Part shown: positions 35,748 to 44,819 of the stretch, one piece after another
Layout: each line of letters opens with the position of its first letter
How positions within the stretch are numbered: the stretch's first letter is position 1
Assembly (NCBI GenBank): GCA_938084575.1
Contig: CALKFG010000014.1
Span: forward strand, 1 to 60,644
Length of the DNA stretch: 60,644 bases
Origin: an uncultured Hyphomonadaceae bacterium
GTDB taxonomy: Bacteria > Pseudomonadota > Alphaproteobacteria > Caulobacterales > Hyphomonadaceae
Direction: 5' to 3'
The notes under the pieces: generated by a model
What the model was told of the DNA's origin: nothing
Database searches by the model: none
What the model saw: only the letters and a program-made list of their open reading frames with translations
Program-made: the position numbers and the translations under genes

Positions 35748-36737
35748 ATGAGCCCGCATGAAACAGATCTCAGCCAGCGCCGCTTCCCATGGTTGCGCAG
35801 CGGATTCGACCTCGAGGGCTGGGTCGGTGCACTTGCCGCATGGCTGGTGGGCATCCTGCTCGGTATTATCTGGGCGCCACTGTTCTGGATCGGCGTCGCT
35901 GCTGCGATCCTGATTCTCCTCGCGACCCGGACGGCGGAACGCAATCCACCAAGCAATATTGATCTCATCGTGACCCCGACCGACGGAACTCTGGTGTCGA
36001 TTGGCGGGGCCACACCGCCTGACGAATTACGGCTCGAAGGCGAAGGCTGGACACGCATTCGGATCTCAGTCGGCCCCACGGCCAGCAACGGCCTTTACGC
36101 CCCGATCGACGGCGCGATTGATCACATCATTCGTGAGACGGGTGATCCCGCAGCTTTCGCAGCCATGCGTCCGGACCGGGCCGGCCTGTCGGTCATTCAT
36201 GTCGCGCTGGAAAGCGGGTTACGCAGCCTCGGCATGCGGTTCGCGACGGGAGGGCTTGGCCCACGCCTTGATCTGATCTCAGAGCCCGGAGATGCGGTCC
36301 GCCTGGGCCGCCAGATCGGTGTGCTGCGCCTTGGCGGCTGGTGCGATCTGTACCTGCCCGCCGGCGTTCAGGTTCAAGCCTGGCCAGGTCAGACTCTGAT
36401 TGGGTCGGAAACCGTTCTGGCCACCTTTGAGGCGGAGCCCGCGTCCGAGAACAAAGCAGACCCCGCCCCTGCGGCAACAACAAGCGAGGTCAAATCTGCT
36501 GTGGCCGTCAAACCGAAGGCCAGATCAAGCGCCCGACCCAAGTCCAAGCCCGCCGCCAAAACGACCGCGCCCACCAAAGCCAAACCCCCGCGGGCGCCAC
36601 AGGCCGAAGCCACGGCTGAGACGGACAGTGGCTCAAGCGCTGCAGGGGATGGTGAAAACCTGTCGGACCGCCTCGCTCGCCTCAGGGAGAGCGCCGGTGG
36701 CGCAGATGCCACCCCGGATGATGATGATGCCGTCTGA
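35748..36737 (+). CDS. Phosphatidylserine decarboxylase-like protein, catalytic Ser missing
   Basis: This 329-residue protein has two hydrophobic helices (about 24-60), then the fold of small PSD enzymes: PTDGTLVSIG (77-86), SVGPTASNGLYAPIDGAIDH (108-127) and the C-terminal block RLGRQIGVLRLGGWCDLYLP followed by PGQTLIGSETVLA. In active PSD the segment is FGSR, where the Ser is cleaved to a pyruvoyl group; here the corresponding bases give LGGW (Gly197). It is therefore probably inactive as a decarboxylase. Residues about 228-300 are a lysine/alanine/proline tail, then a short helix and an acidic end (PDDDDAV). No pssA follows. It may bind lipid or support the adjacent exporter. Confidence 0.7.
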   Translation: MSPHETDLSQRRFPWLRSGFDLEGWVGALAAWLVGILLGIIWAPLFWIGVAAAILILLATRTAERNPPSNIDLIVTPTDGTLVSIGGATPPDELRLEGEGWTRIRISVGPTASNGLYAPIDGAIDHIIRETGDPAAFAAMRPDRAGLSVIHVALESGLRSLGMRFATGGLGPRLDLISEPGDAVRLGRQIGVLRLGGWCDLYLPAGVQVQAWPGQTLIGSETVLATFEAEPASENKADPAPAATTSEVKSAVAVKPKARSSARPKSKPAAKTTAPTKAKPPRAPQAEATAETDSGSSAAGDGENLSDRLARLRESAGGADATPDDDDAV

Positions 36738-36863
36738 CCTGCCAGGATCGGAAAACCCAAACGGCCGCGCCAAATTGACCCTTACGTGAGCGGAAGCCTT
36801 GCGTTTCTGGATTCAGCCGGCTACCTGCCCGTCTGACATAGCTGCCAAAAACAGGAGACGCCC

Positions 36864-37610
36864 ATGAAGGTCCTCGTACCGGTCAAACGCGTTATCGATT
36901 ATAATGTGAAGGTTCGGGTCAAGTCCGACCAGAGTGGCGTCGATCTCGCCAATGTCAAAATGTCGATGAATCCGTTTGATGAAATTTCGATTGAAGAAGC
37001 GGTCCGGATGAAAGAAGCCGGCAATGCAGACGAAATCATAGCCGTTTCCATCGGCCCGCAGCAAGCTCAGGAAACCATTCGCACGGCCCTGGCCATGGGC
37101 GCAGACCGTGGCATACTGGTCAAGACAGACGACGCCGTGGAGCCCCTTGGTGTAGCCAAGATTCTGGCCAAAATTGTCGAGGAAGAAGCACCGGAACTCG
37201 TGATTCTCGGCAAGCAGGCGATTGACGATGACTGCAACCAGACCGGACAAATGCTGGCTGCGCTGCTCGGCTGGCCGCAGGCGACATTCGCCTCCGAGGT
37301 TAAGGTCAGCGATGGGAAGCTGCTTGTCACGCGCGAAGTGGATGGGGGCCTGCAGACCCTGGCCCTTGATGGACCAGCAATCATCACGACCGACCTGCGG
37401 CTGAATGAGCCGCGCTACGCATCGCTGCCGAACATCATGAAGGCGAAGAAGAAGCCGATCGACATGAAAACGCCGGAGGATTATGGCGCAGACATCACGC
37501 CACGCCTGAGTGTGGTTAAAGTGTCTGAACCGCCCGTGCGCGAAGCAGGCGAAAAGGTTGAAGACGTTGCGACCCTGGTCGCCAAACTCAAATCTGCGGG
37601 AGCTGTCTGA
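36864..37610 (+). CDS. etfB: Electron transfer flavoprotein beta subunit
   Basis: The 248-residue protein starts [20 protein letters not shown] and has the ETF-beta AMP/FAD region [17 protein letters not shown] (cut: [12 protein letters not shown]) near 128-139. It forms a dimer with EtfA that takes electrons from acyl-CoA dehydrogenases and passes them to the quinone pool. Its ATG follows CAGGAGACGCCC. The TGA overlaps the start of etfA by one base. Confidence 0.95.
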   Translation: MKVLVPVKRVIDYNVKVRVKSDQSGVDLANVKMSMNPFDEISIEEAVRMKEAGNADEIIAVSIGPQQAQETIRTALAMGADRGILVKTDDAVEPLGVAKILAKIVEEEAPELVILGKQAIDDDCNQTGQMLAALLGWPQATFASEVKVSDGKLLVTREVDGGLQTLALDGPAIITTDLRLNEPRYASLPNIMKAKKKPIDMKTPEDYGADITPRLSVVKVSEPPVREAGEKVEDVATLVAKLKSAGAV

Positions 37611-38539
37611 TGGCTGTACTTGTAATTGCTGAGCACGATAATGCGGCGCTCTCTGATGCCACGGCGAAGACCCTGACAGCGGCGATCGCGTTCGGTGGAG
37701 ATGTGGATATCCTGGTGGCGGGCGAGGGTGCCGGCGAGGTTGCCGCACAAGCGGCCAAGCTGTCCGGGGTCCGCAAGGTGCTGCATGCCGAGGGTGCGGT
37801 CTATCGCAAACAGCTGGCTGAAGCCATGGAAGCCCTCATCGTGCCCATGATGGATCAGTATGACGCCCTGTTCGCAGCTGCGTCGACCATGGGGAAGAAC
37901 GTTGCTCCGCGGATCGCCGCCCGTCTCGATGTAATGCAGCTGTCGGACATTATCGGCCTGGAAGGTCAGGAGACCTTTGTCCGGCCGATCTATGCAGGTA
38001 ATGCCATTGTGACGGTAACCTCGTCTGACGCAAAAAAAGTTGTGACCGTTCGCGGTACGGCGTTTGAACCTGCCAGCGACGGCGGAAACGCCAGCGTGGA
38101 AGTGGTGGCCGCACCGGACGGTCCTTTCAAGGCCACCTTCGTGTCCGAAGACGTGGTCAAATCTGATCGCCCGGAACTCACTGCTGCCAAGACGATTGTC
38201 TCAGGCGGCCGGGCCCTGGGCTCAGAAGAAGAATTCCAGCGTGTTGTGGTGCCGCTCGCCGACAAGCTGGGCGCCGCGATCGGGGCCTCGCGGGCAGCCG
38301 TCGATGCCGGTTACGCCCCGAATGATTACCAGGTCGGACAGACCGGTAAGATCGTGGCCCCCGAACTCTACATCGCCATTGGCATATCCGGCGCCATCCA
38401 GCACCTTGCCGGAATGAAGGACTCCAAAATCATTGTTGCGATCAACAAGGATGAAGAGGCGCCCATTTTCCAGGTGGCTGATTATGGGCTGGTCGCGGAC
38501 TTGTTCAGTGCGGTGCCCGAGCTGACCGAGGCGCTCTGA
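37610..38539 (+). CDS. etfA: Electron transfer flavoprotein alpha subunit
   Basis: The 309-residue FAD subunit has the C-terminal FAD motif [21 protein letters not shown] (near 221-241; ASR..VDAG and QVGQTGK are diagnostic) and [19 protein letters not shown] near 257-275. With EtfB it carries electrons from beta-oxidation and other dehydrogenases. It starts inside the etfB stop (TGATG) and ends before a bidirectional terminator. Confidence 0.95.
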   Translation: MAVLVIAEHDNAALSDATAKTLTAAIAFGGDVDILVAGEGAGEVAAQAAKLSGVRKVLHAEGAVYRKQLAEAMEALIVPMMDQYDALFAAASTMGKNVAPRIAARLDVMQLSDIIGLEGQETFVRPIYAGNAIVTVTSSDAKKVVTVRGTAFEPASDGGNASVEVVAAPDGPFKATFVSEDVVKSDRPELTAAKTIVSGGRALGSEEEFQRVVVPLADKLGAAIGASRAAVDAGYAPNDYQVGQTGKIVAPELYIAIGISGAIQHLAGMKDSKIIVAINKDEEAPIFQVADYGLVADLFSAVPELTEAL

Positions 38540-38561
38540 CCGGCTGTTCTGACGAAACAGG

Positions 38562-38596
38562 AAAACCCGCCAGGCGACTGCCCGGCGGGTTTTTTT
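38562..38596. terminator. Bidirectional rho-independent terminator
   Basis: A 10-bp stem, AAAACCCGCC (38562-38571) with GGCGGGTTTT (38584-38593), is followed by T on the plus strand. It ends etfBA and, on the minus strand, the ATP-grasp gene, whose stop codon lies in the T tract at 38596-38598. Confidence 0.9.
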
Positions 38597-39570
38597 CAGG
38601 CTGACTCCGTCCCCGCATGGATCGCGCGGTAGATTTCCTTGCCAAAAGCGATCCGGTCTTCAAGGCTCATCACCGACGTATCGCGGGCCAAAACCGGCTC
38701 GATATGAGGTCGAAGACCGAACCGGTTTGCCACCTGTATGGCAATCCCGGGCCGGCCATTGAGTTCCAGCAAAAGCGGACCGCGCTCGGCATCAAGGACA
38801 ATATCTGCCCCTAAATATCCAAGCTTGGTGACGTCATAAGCGCGCGCGGCCATCAACAGCATTTCATCCCAATGGGGCGTATAAAGGCCAGAGAGACCAT
38901 GGCCGGTGTCGGGGTGATGATCTATCATCTTATCGTGCTGCATGCCCAGCTTGCTCGCCCCGGTCACAAGGTCAAGCCCGACGCCGACCCCGCCCTTGTG
39001 CAGGTTCGCCTTGCCGTCGGATACCGCGGTGGGCAATCTGAGCATGGCAAGGATCGGAACACCCTTCAGGACAATGATCCGGATATCCGGCACACCCTTA
39101 AAGCTGACATCATCGAAAATACCCGCAAACCGGACCCGTTGCTCGATCAAGGCCGTATCCGGCAGTCCGCCAAGCGAATGCATGCCGGACAGGATGTTCA
39201 TCACGTGAAACCGCAGGTCTCCATAGTCGATCCGCGCCCCGTTCGCGAGACGATAGCCGCCCTTGATCGGGTTCGTGATCACCAGGATGCCGTTGCCCTG
39301 GGACCCGTTGGCCGGCTTGATCGCCACACCGCCAGGATGCGCCAGCATGTCGGAAAGATATCGCATCTCCCAGGAGGTGCGGATTGTCCCGATGAGATCG
39401 GGCGTCGGGATACCTGCGGAAACCGCCAGTCTTTTTGTGATGGACTTGTCATTGACCAGCCGCATCAGGTGGCGGGGATTAAGCTCGCCGACCAGGCGCA
39501 GATTGCGTTCATTCAGACCCAGAATACCCTTACGCCGCAACTCGGCCGCAGCCTTCAGCAGTCGCATCAA
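38596..39570 (-). CDS. Alpha-L-glutamate ligase-like (ATP-grasp) protein
   Basis: The 324-residue protein matches the RimK-like ATP-grasp family TIGR02291: GLNERNLRLVGELNPRHLM near 19-37, the KPANGSQGNGILVI phosphate loop near 85-98, and the C-terminal metal-binding GYLGADIVLDAERGPLLLELNGRPG with NGRPG. It should join an amino acid to a carboxyl or phosphate acceptor with ATP. It is the last gene of a three-gene unit with the membrane transglutaminase-like protein and the retropepsin-like protease; its start overlaps the previous stop by four bases (ATGA). Confidence 0.88.
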   Translation of the reverse strand: MMRLLKAAAELRRKGILGLNERNLRLVGELNPRHLMRLVNDKSITKRLAVSAGIPTPDLIGTIRTSWEMRYLSDMLAHPGGVAIKPANGSQGNGILVITNPIKGGYRLANGARIDYGDLRFHVMNILSGMHSLGGLPDTALIEQRVRFAGIFDDVSFKGVPDIRIIVLKGVPILAMLRLPTAVSDGKANLHKGGVGVGLDLVTGASKLGMQHDKMIDHHPDTGHGLSGLYTPHWDEMLLMAARAYDVTKLGYLGADIVLDAERGPLLLELNGRPGIAIQVANRFGLRPHIEPVLARDTSVMSLEDRIAFGKEIYRAIHAGTESA

Positions 39571-41099
39571 TCCGCCCTCGACAGCTCACGGAAGCGCCGC
39601 AGCTCACTCAGCCGCATGCCCATATAACGCCCCATCAGAAGACACAGCCCCATCACCACGATGAGAAGTTCTGGAAAATTGAACATCATGTATTCTACCT
39701 GCGGATGGGTCATGGCGAGATAGGTCAGGCAGGCGACCACAAGGCTGCCTAACCCCTGCTTCATTGCCTCGGCACCGTCATATTCCTCCCAGACTATGGA
39801 CATCCTTTCAATTGTCATGGTCAGGATCACCATTGGGAAAAGCGAGATGGACAAGCCTATTCGGAAACCGGAATCGACGGTCAGAGTGGTGATGAAGGCC
39901 ATACACAGCACGATGAAAACGAGCACGACGGCCAGGCGCGGAACCAGCAGCAGTTTGAGCCGTTCCAGATAGAAGCGCAGCGCCAGTCCCAGTCCGATCA
40001 GAAGGCTGAACAGAAGCAGCCCCGTCAGAAGTGCGGTCTCGCGAAATGCGATCCCGATCAGAACCGGCATGAAGGTGCCCAGCGTCTGGATGCCCACGAA
40101 TTGCCGCAAAAAGACCAGGATCAGAATTCCAATCGGAATCGTGACCAGAACCTGGTAAACCAGCTGGGTGGTGAGCGGCAGCTCTTCAAAACTGAACAAG
40201 GTCAGCAGCGGATCCTTGCTGCCGGCGCCATTAGCCAGCATCGAGCCCCCGACCAGACGTGCCGGCTGCAGGCTGAGCTGGGTGGACAGCTCGGTAATGC
40301 CCTCCGCCACCACGAGCTCCTCGAGCCCATACCAGATCGGGAAGAAGACCGAAGGCTTGCCAATCGGAAAATAGCGCTGATCCTTGCCGTCGAGATGATA
40401 TTCAAGCCAGCTGACCGTCTCTGCCCGTCGGCGGGCATCGTCCAGAATCACACCATTGGCAATCCGGGCCGGGACACCCTGCGTTTCCAGAATTGTCCGC
40501 GCCAGTTCCAGACGACCCAGCGGAGCTGGCAGGGGCTGCACCAAGGCGGCCACCTCATCCGAAAAGGTCGGGGAGAACACTTCCTGCAACATCAGGTCGA
40601 CCAGGGTCTCCTTGTCCGCCGACCGCCGCCGCAAATCCGACATCCAGACGAGAAAGGCCTGTTGTTCGAGACTGGTTTCAAACGTCAGATCAACGCTGCG
40701 GCCTTCACGCCGCATGCTTTCGGGCAAAGGCGTATCACGACCTTCTTCCACCAGCGTGGTGCGATAGCGCAGGACTTTCGGCCCCTCCGGGTAGCGATAG
40801 GTCCAGATGGCCTTTCGGTTGGTCCCCTCACCCTCCTGGTCAAGGCGCAGCCCGAATGGCCCGCTGTAAAACTGCTCATCCACGAGTTCCCGATCATCCG
40901 ACTGGGCGGGAAGAAATGTTTCGATCCGGACGGGGCGATTGTCGGCCGCAAACTCAATCAGGATTTCGAGATTCCAGACCGTGCGCGTCGCGTCGGGAAA
41001 AATCGGATAATCATAGGTCACCGTCTTGTGCAGAAAGACCATCAGGCCTGCCACGATCAGACCGAATGCAAGCAGGCGGGAATGAAGCTCGCTAGTCAC
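39567..41099 (-). CDS. Inactive transglutaminase fused to a multi-TM domain (UUP1 type)
   Basis: The protein has an N-terminal helix (LLAFGLIVAGLMVFLH), a periplasmic region of about 35-300 containing a transglutaminase-like part (LARTILETQGVPARIANGVIL, then SWLEYHL), and about seven helices in the C-terminal half (IPIGILILVFLRQFVGIQTLGT onward). No catalytic Cys-His-Asp triad is visible. I use the GTG at 41099 as start because it gives a short cytosolic end and overlaps the previous stop by eight bases; an ATG at 41156 would overlap that gene by 65 bases. It probably receives or signals the action of the partner enzymes. Confidence 0.82.
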   Translation of the reverse strand: MTSELHSRLLAFGLIVAGLMVFLHKTVTYDYPIFPDATRTVWNLEILIEFAADNRPVRIETFLPAQSDDRELVDEQFYSGPFGLRLDQEGEGTNRKAIWTYRYPEGPKVLRYRTTLVEEGRDTPLPESMRREGRSVDLTFETSLEQQAFLVWMSDLRRRSADKETLVDLMLQEVFSPTFSDEVAALVQPLPAPLGRLELARTILETQGVPARIANGVILDDARRRAETVSWLEYHLDGKDQRYFPIGKPSVFFPIWYGLEELVVAEGITELSTQLSLQPARLVGGSMLANGAGSKDPLLTLFSFEELPLTTQLVYQVLVTIPIGILILVFLRQFVGIQTLGTFMPVLIGIAFRETALLTGLLLFSLLIGLGLALRFYLERLKLLLVPRLAVVLVFIVLCMAFITTLTVDSGFRIGLSISLFPMVILTMTIERMSIVWEEYDGAEAMKQGLGSLVVACLTYLAMTHPQVEYMMFNFPELLIVVMGLCLLMGRYMGMRLSELRRFRELSRAD

Positions 41100-41622
41100 G
41101 GTTGGCCGCGCTGCAGGTCTCTTCGGCGGCAAATGACTTTCCGGAGTCGACAACAATCCGCGACGCGAGGAATTCCCGTCCGATCAGAACGCCATATTCA
41201 AACTGTTCGCGGTCAGCCAGGGTGAATTCAGCAAGGCCTGAAACGCCGCCGACACATAGCGGCAGATGGATCACCGGCCGTCTTTGCGTGCCACCGGATT
41301 TCAATTTGATCGCCACGAACGAAATCACGTTCTGATCATACCGTATGGAGCGCCCATTCTTGCCAATGACCCGGAATTCAACCCAATTGTCCTTTCCAGA
41401 TTTTCTATAGACGCGGACATCGCGGGCATAAACGGAGCTGGTATCTGCACCTGTATCCAGCTTGGCTTTCATCTCGAGGCCAAGCTGGCCCAGATAAGCC
41501 TCCTCAATGTAGCCGAGCGTGACAGGTTTATGATGTCGCGAGGGCCCATCGTCCGCAAAGGCCGGCACCAAGCCGGCGTGCAGGCCGAACATTAGGGCAA
41601 GTGTCAGCAGAAGGTGTCGCAT
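41092..41622 (-). CDS. Retropepsin-like aspartic protease, exported
   Basis: The 176-residue protein has a signal peptide (HLLLTLALMFGLHAGLVPAFA) and a single retropepsin-like domain with the active site MKAKLDTGADTSSV (Asp56). The family is annotated as ATP-dependent zinc protease/RimB-like and works as a dimer. The C-terminal LIGREFLASRIVVDSGKSF is typical. It is the first gene of the triad; the GTG start of the membrane protein lies inside its end. The start at 41622 has only a weak ribosome site, GGACC. It is divergent from hisF. Confidence 0.85.
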   Translation of the reverse strand: MRHLLLTLALMFGLHAGLVPAFADDGPSRHHKPVTLGYIEEAYLGQLGLEMKAKLDTGADTSSVYARDVRVYRKSGKDNWVEFRVIGKNGRSIRYDQNVISFVAIKLKSGGTQRRPVIHLPLCVGGVSGLAEFTLADREQFEYGVLIGREFLASRIVVDSGKSFAAEETCSAANRD

Positions 41623-41772
41623 GAGGTCCAGGGGCCTTTGGGCAATAGACAGTTTCAAGTCGGGATCAGGCCTGTTCAACGCGATCCTGTGGATGCTGAA
41701 TAGCTTTCCGGACATCCAACCGCAAGACCTCAGGGCTTTCCCTGAGCCGCCATTAGCCGTATGGCAGGCCAT

Positions 41773-42531
41773 ATGCTCAAGACTCGCATCATTCCCTGCC
41801 TGGACGTCAAGGATGGACGAACCGTCAAGGGTGTAAACTTTGTCGGCCTTCGCGATGCCGGGGATCCGGTTGCACTGGCTCGAGCCTATGATGCGCAGGG
41901 TGCGGATGAGCTGTGCTTTCTGGACATTACGGCCAGCCACGAAAACCGCGGCACCCTTCTGGACGTGGTCAGCGCAACCGCAGAACAGTGCTTCATGCCG
42001 CTGACGGTCGGCGGAGGCGTGCGCAGTGTTGACAATATGGTCCAGTTGCTGCGCGCGGGCGCTGATAAGGTTGCGATCAATTCTGCTGCCGTGATGGATC
42101 CCACGCTCGTCTCGGCGTGCGCCCGGAAAGCCGGACGCCAATGCGTGGTCGTCGCAATCGATGCGCGGAGCTCTGCTGCGGGCTGGGAAATTTTCACCCA
42201 TGGCGGCAGACGGGGCACCGGCATTGATGCGGTTGCCTTTGCGCGAGAGGTGGAGTCCCGCGGAGCCGGCGAGCTACTCCTGACCAGCATGGACCGAGAC
42301 GGTACCAAGTCTGGTTACGATATCGCGCTGCTCCGTGCCGTCAGCCAGGCCGTGAACATTCCTGTCATCGCTTCAGGTGGCGCAGGATCGGCAGCGGATC
42401 TGGCACCTGCGATCTTGGAGGGCGGCGCCAGCGCTGTTCTGGCCGCCTCTATTTTCCATTTCGGCGACGTTAGCCTCGCCGAAGCCCGTCGGGCGCTGAC
42501 CGAGGCGGGTGCCCCGGTGCGTCCTGTATAG
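41773..42531 (+). CDS. hisF: Imidazole glycerol phosphate synthase subunit HisF
   Basis: The 252-residue (beta/alpha)8 protein starts [20 protein letters not shown] (catalytic Asp11) and has the second aspartate in [16 protein letters not shown] near 128-135 of the second half, plus phosphate loops VGGGVRS and ASGGAGS. It makes imidazole glycerol phosphate and AICAR from PRFAR and ammonia passed from HisH. The ATG at 41773 is preferred over 41761 because homology begins at MLKTRIIP. hisH, hisA and hisB are not upstream as usual. Confidence 0.93.
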   Translation: MLKTRIIPCLDVKDGRTVKGVNFVGLRDAGDPVALARAYDAQGADELCFLDITASHENRGTLLDVVSATAEQCFMPLTVGGGVRSVDNMVQLLRAGADKVAINSAAVMDPTLVSACARKAGRQCVVVAIDARSSAAGWEIFTHGGRRGTGIDAVAFAREVESRGAGELLLTSMDRDGTKSGYDIALLRAVSQAVNIPVIASGGAGSAADLAPAILEGGASAVLAASIFHFGDVSLAEARRALTEAGAPVRPV

Positions 42532-42551
42532 CCATCTGAATGGAGCCAGAC

Positions 42552-42914
42552 ATGTCTGACACCCCCCTTGGTCCAGTCAACCGCCTTGCCGAAGCGCTGG
42601 GCCATCTTGCCCGGACCGTGGACTCACGAACTCAGGCCGCGCCGGACACGTCCTACACGGCCAGCCTGTTGGCAGGCGGCCCGCTCAAATGTGCCAAAAA
42701 GGCCGGTGAAGAAGGCATCGAATTTGCCCTCGCCGTCGCCGCGGAGGATGATCTGGCGGTGGCCGCAGAGGCCAGTGACCTGCTCTATCACGCCCTTGTC
42801 GCATTGCGGTCCCGCGGTATCGCCCTCGATGCTGTTGCCGACCAGCTGATCAGGCGCCAGGGTCTCTCCGGACTGGAGGAGAAGGCTGCACGGACGGATC
42901 AGCCGAAATCGTGA
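42552..42914 (+). CDS. hisE: Phosphoribosyl-ATP pyrophosphatase HisE
   Basis: The 120-residue MazG-fold protein has SYTASLLAGGPLKCAKKAGE followed by EGIEFALA (the KK.GEE motif) and ASDLLYHALVAL near 75-86. It removes pyrophosphate from phosphoribosyl-ATP in histidine synthesis. GGAG lies just before the start at 42552; an upstream in-frame ATG at 42540 is less favoured. It follows hisF after 20 bases in the usual order. Its end overlaps the convergent hydrolase by 16 bases. Confidence 0.92.
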   Translation: MSDTPLGPVNRLAEALGHLARTVDSRTQAAPDTSYTASLLAGGPLKCAKKAGEEGIEFALAVAAEDDLAVAAEASDLLYHALVALRSRGIALDAVADQLIRRQGLSGLEEKAARTDQPKS

Positions 42915-44056
42915 CGCGCCAGCCAGTCTGAGCAGATGGCAACGGCCTGCGGCAGAAGATCGGCACGCTCGACATAATAATGATCGGCGCCCTTGATGTG
43001 GTGCACTTCCTTGCGATCGTGACCGACGGCCTGAAACAGGCGTTCGGCGTGACTCGGCGTACAGGCCAGGTCGGCTGTATTGTTCAGGACAAGAACAGGA
43101 CAGCTGATGCGCGCGGCATTTTTTTCACCATGCGCATGGGTGGCTTCCAGACTCCACTGGCTCATCCAGGAGCGCAATGTGCAGAACCGCGCAAGCCCGA
43201 CAGGTCCGTCATTGGCCAGGGCCGGATCGCCCAGATAGCAGGTGTAGGGCCGGCGATCTGACGGATCCTGGGTGGGGTCGGTCCAGCGGACATCTGCCAT
43301 GGTTCCATGAACGCAAAAGGCCCGCTCCGCATGCGGCATATCGCTGGAGCGCAGCGTTTCCAGCTCAGCGCGAACCCAGGCGGTGATCCTGTGATTACGG
43401 TCACGCTGGCCGGCGCGGAAGCGCTGGACAAAGGCGTCGTCATAGGGCGGCTGGTTGGGATTTGACCGGTCGTAAATGTTCAGCTCAGCGTGCCGCCGGA
43501 AAGGCTGGCTTTCATCCATAATCGACGGATCCAGCCATTCGGTGAGGGTCGCTGCCCGGCTGACATGGGCCGCGAGCAGCATGATGCCATCCGCGGGCAG
43601 AAGATCGAGCGTGGTGAGGTCATAGGCATCCCCTGCCGGCGTCCGGGTCAAGCTGGGTGTCTCGGCCTGATCCTGGTAGAAAAGCGCCAGCGAGCCACCG
43701 CCCGACCAGCCACCGAGCACCAGATGCTCATACCCGAACCGCTGTCGGGCATCGCGCAGGCAGGCACCGAGATCCGCGACACATTTTTCCATAATCAAGG
43801 CGGAGTCATTGCCGCGATACCGGGTGTTCGCATAGATCACGTGATGTCCGGCCCGCGCCAACGCCGTGACCAGAGGCAGGAAAGCCCCGCCGCCAATCGG
43901 GTGGGAAAATACAATCGCCGTCTTCGAGGTCACACCCTGCGGCACGATGCGCATGCACTCCACCACAACCGTGCCATCCGTACTGCCATAGACGTCCTTA
44001 AGCGGCGTTTGCTCGTTGTGCAGAACCAGATAAGGTAACCGTTCCAGTCGCGTCAT
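42899..44056 (-). CDS. Alpha/beta hydrolase
   Basis: The 385-residue protein has the hydrolase fold with FSHPIGGGAFLPLVTALARAGHHV near 48-72, the nucleophile elbow LGGWSGGGSLALFYQ near 115-129 (Ser in GWSGGG), an acid region VLVLNNTADLACTP near 330 and the histidine in IKGADHYYVE near 360. Large insertions follow strand beta-6. The substrate is unknown. The start at 44056 has AGGGGGAACAGAC upstream. It is divergent from the VOC gene, with a 79-base gap. Confidence 0.82.
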   Translation of the reverse strand: MTRLERLPYLVLHNEQTPLKDVYGSTDGTVVVECMRIVPQGVTSKTAIVFSHPIGGGAFLPLVTALARAGHHVIYANTRYRGNDSALIMEKCVADLGACLRDARQRFGYEHLVLGGWSGGGSLALFYQDQAETPSLTRTPAGDAYDLTTLDLLPADGIMLLAAHVSRAATLTEWLDPSIMDESQPFRRHAELNIYDRSNPNQPPYDDAFVQRFRAGQRDRNHRITAWVRAELETLRSSDMPHAERAFCVHGTMADVRWTDPTQDPSDRRPYTCYLGDPALANDGPVGLARFCTLRSWMSQWSLEATHAHGEKNAARISCPVLVLNNTADLACTPSHAERLFQAVGHDRKEVHHIKGADHYYVERADLLPQAVAICSDWLARHDFG

Positions 44057-44135
44057 GTCTGTTCCCCCTCCGTCAGGCCTTGGTCTTTGGTGGAGTTTCC
44101 GCCAGACTGCGCCCGGGACAGTGGAGACAGAAAAA

Positions 44136-44819
44136 ATGGTCAAGGCAACGGGTGTTCATCATCTCGCCATCATGTCTGCGGACATCAAGGCGCAAATTGC
44201 TTTCTTTTCGGATGTGTTGGGGTGTGAGCTGGTCGCCATCTTTGACATGCACGGCGTCCCCGGCGGGGTACATGCCTTCCTGCACATGCAGGATGACTGC
44301 TATTTTTCCATCGTCCAGCTGCCAGCGGCCAGGGAAATTCCGATCGAAATTGGCGTGACCCATGCCGGGTCCGGCGCCGGCGTCTGCGCCCCCGGCACGC
44401 TGCAGCATCTCGCCCTGAAGGCCGACACCGAGACCGATCTGATCGCCCTGCGGGACCGGATCCGGTCGCGCGGTGTGAACGTGATCGGGCCCATTCTGCA
44501 CGGCATGTGCAGGTCGATCTATTTTGCCGGGCCGGAGCAGCTGACCCTGGAAATCGCGACCTCCGACGCCCCCATTGATGCCGATCTCTGGATTGACCCG
44601 TCCGTGGCAGAAAAAGTCGGTATCACGGCAGAAGAACTGGCCGCATATCGCGCGCCCGCGCGCTATGCCGGTGAGGGAGGGCAGGTCAAACAACCGCCCT
44701 ATGACCCGTCGAGGCCGCATCAGACCTATCCAGACGCACTGTATGCGCAACTTCTGAAAACCCCTGACGAGGTGATCACCGCCCAGGCCTCCTATGACAA
44801 GCCGCCGGTCGTCGCATGA
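44136..44819 (+). CDS. VOC-fold (glyoxalase/dioxygenase-like) protein
   Basis: The 227-residue protein starts with the VOC pattern VKATGVHHLAIMSADIKAQI and repeats the beta-alpha-beta-beta-beta unit, with LQHLALKADTETDLIALRDRI and SIYFAGPEQLTLEIAT giving the later metal-ligand positions (His, Glu). It is probably a metal enzyme or binding protein; the reaction is unknown. GGAG precedes the start at 44136. Its stop overlaps the acylase start by four bases (ATGA), so the two are translationally coupled. Confidence 0.82.
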   Translation: MVKATGVHHLAIMSADIKAQIAFFSDVLGCELVAIFDMHGVPGGVHAFLHMQDDCYFSIVQLPAAREIPIEIGVTHAGSGAGVCAPGTLQHLALKADTETDLIALRDRIRSRGVNVIGPILHGMCRSIYFAGPEQLTLEIATSDAPIDADLWIDPSVAEKVGITAEELAAYRAPARYAGEGGQVKQPPYDPSRPHQTYPDALYAQLLKTPDEVITAQASYDKPPVVA

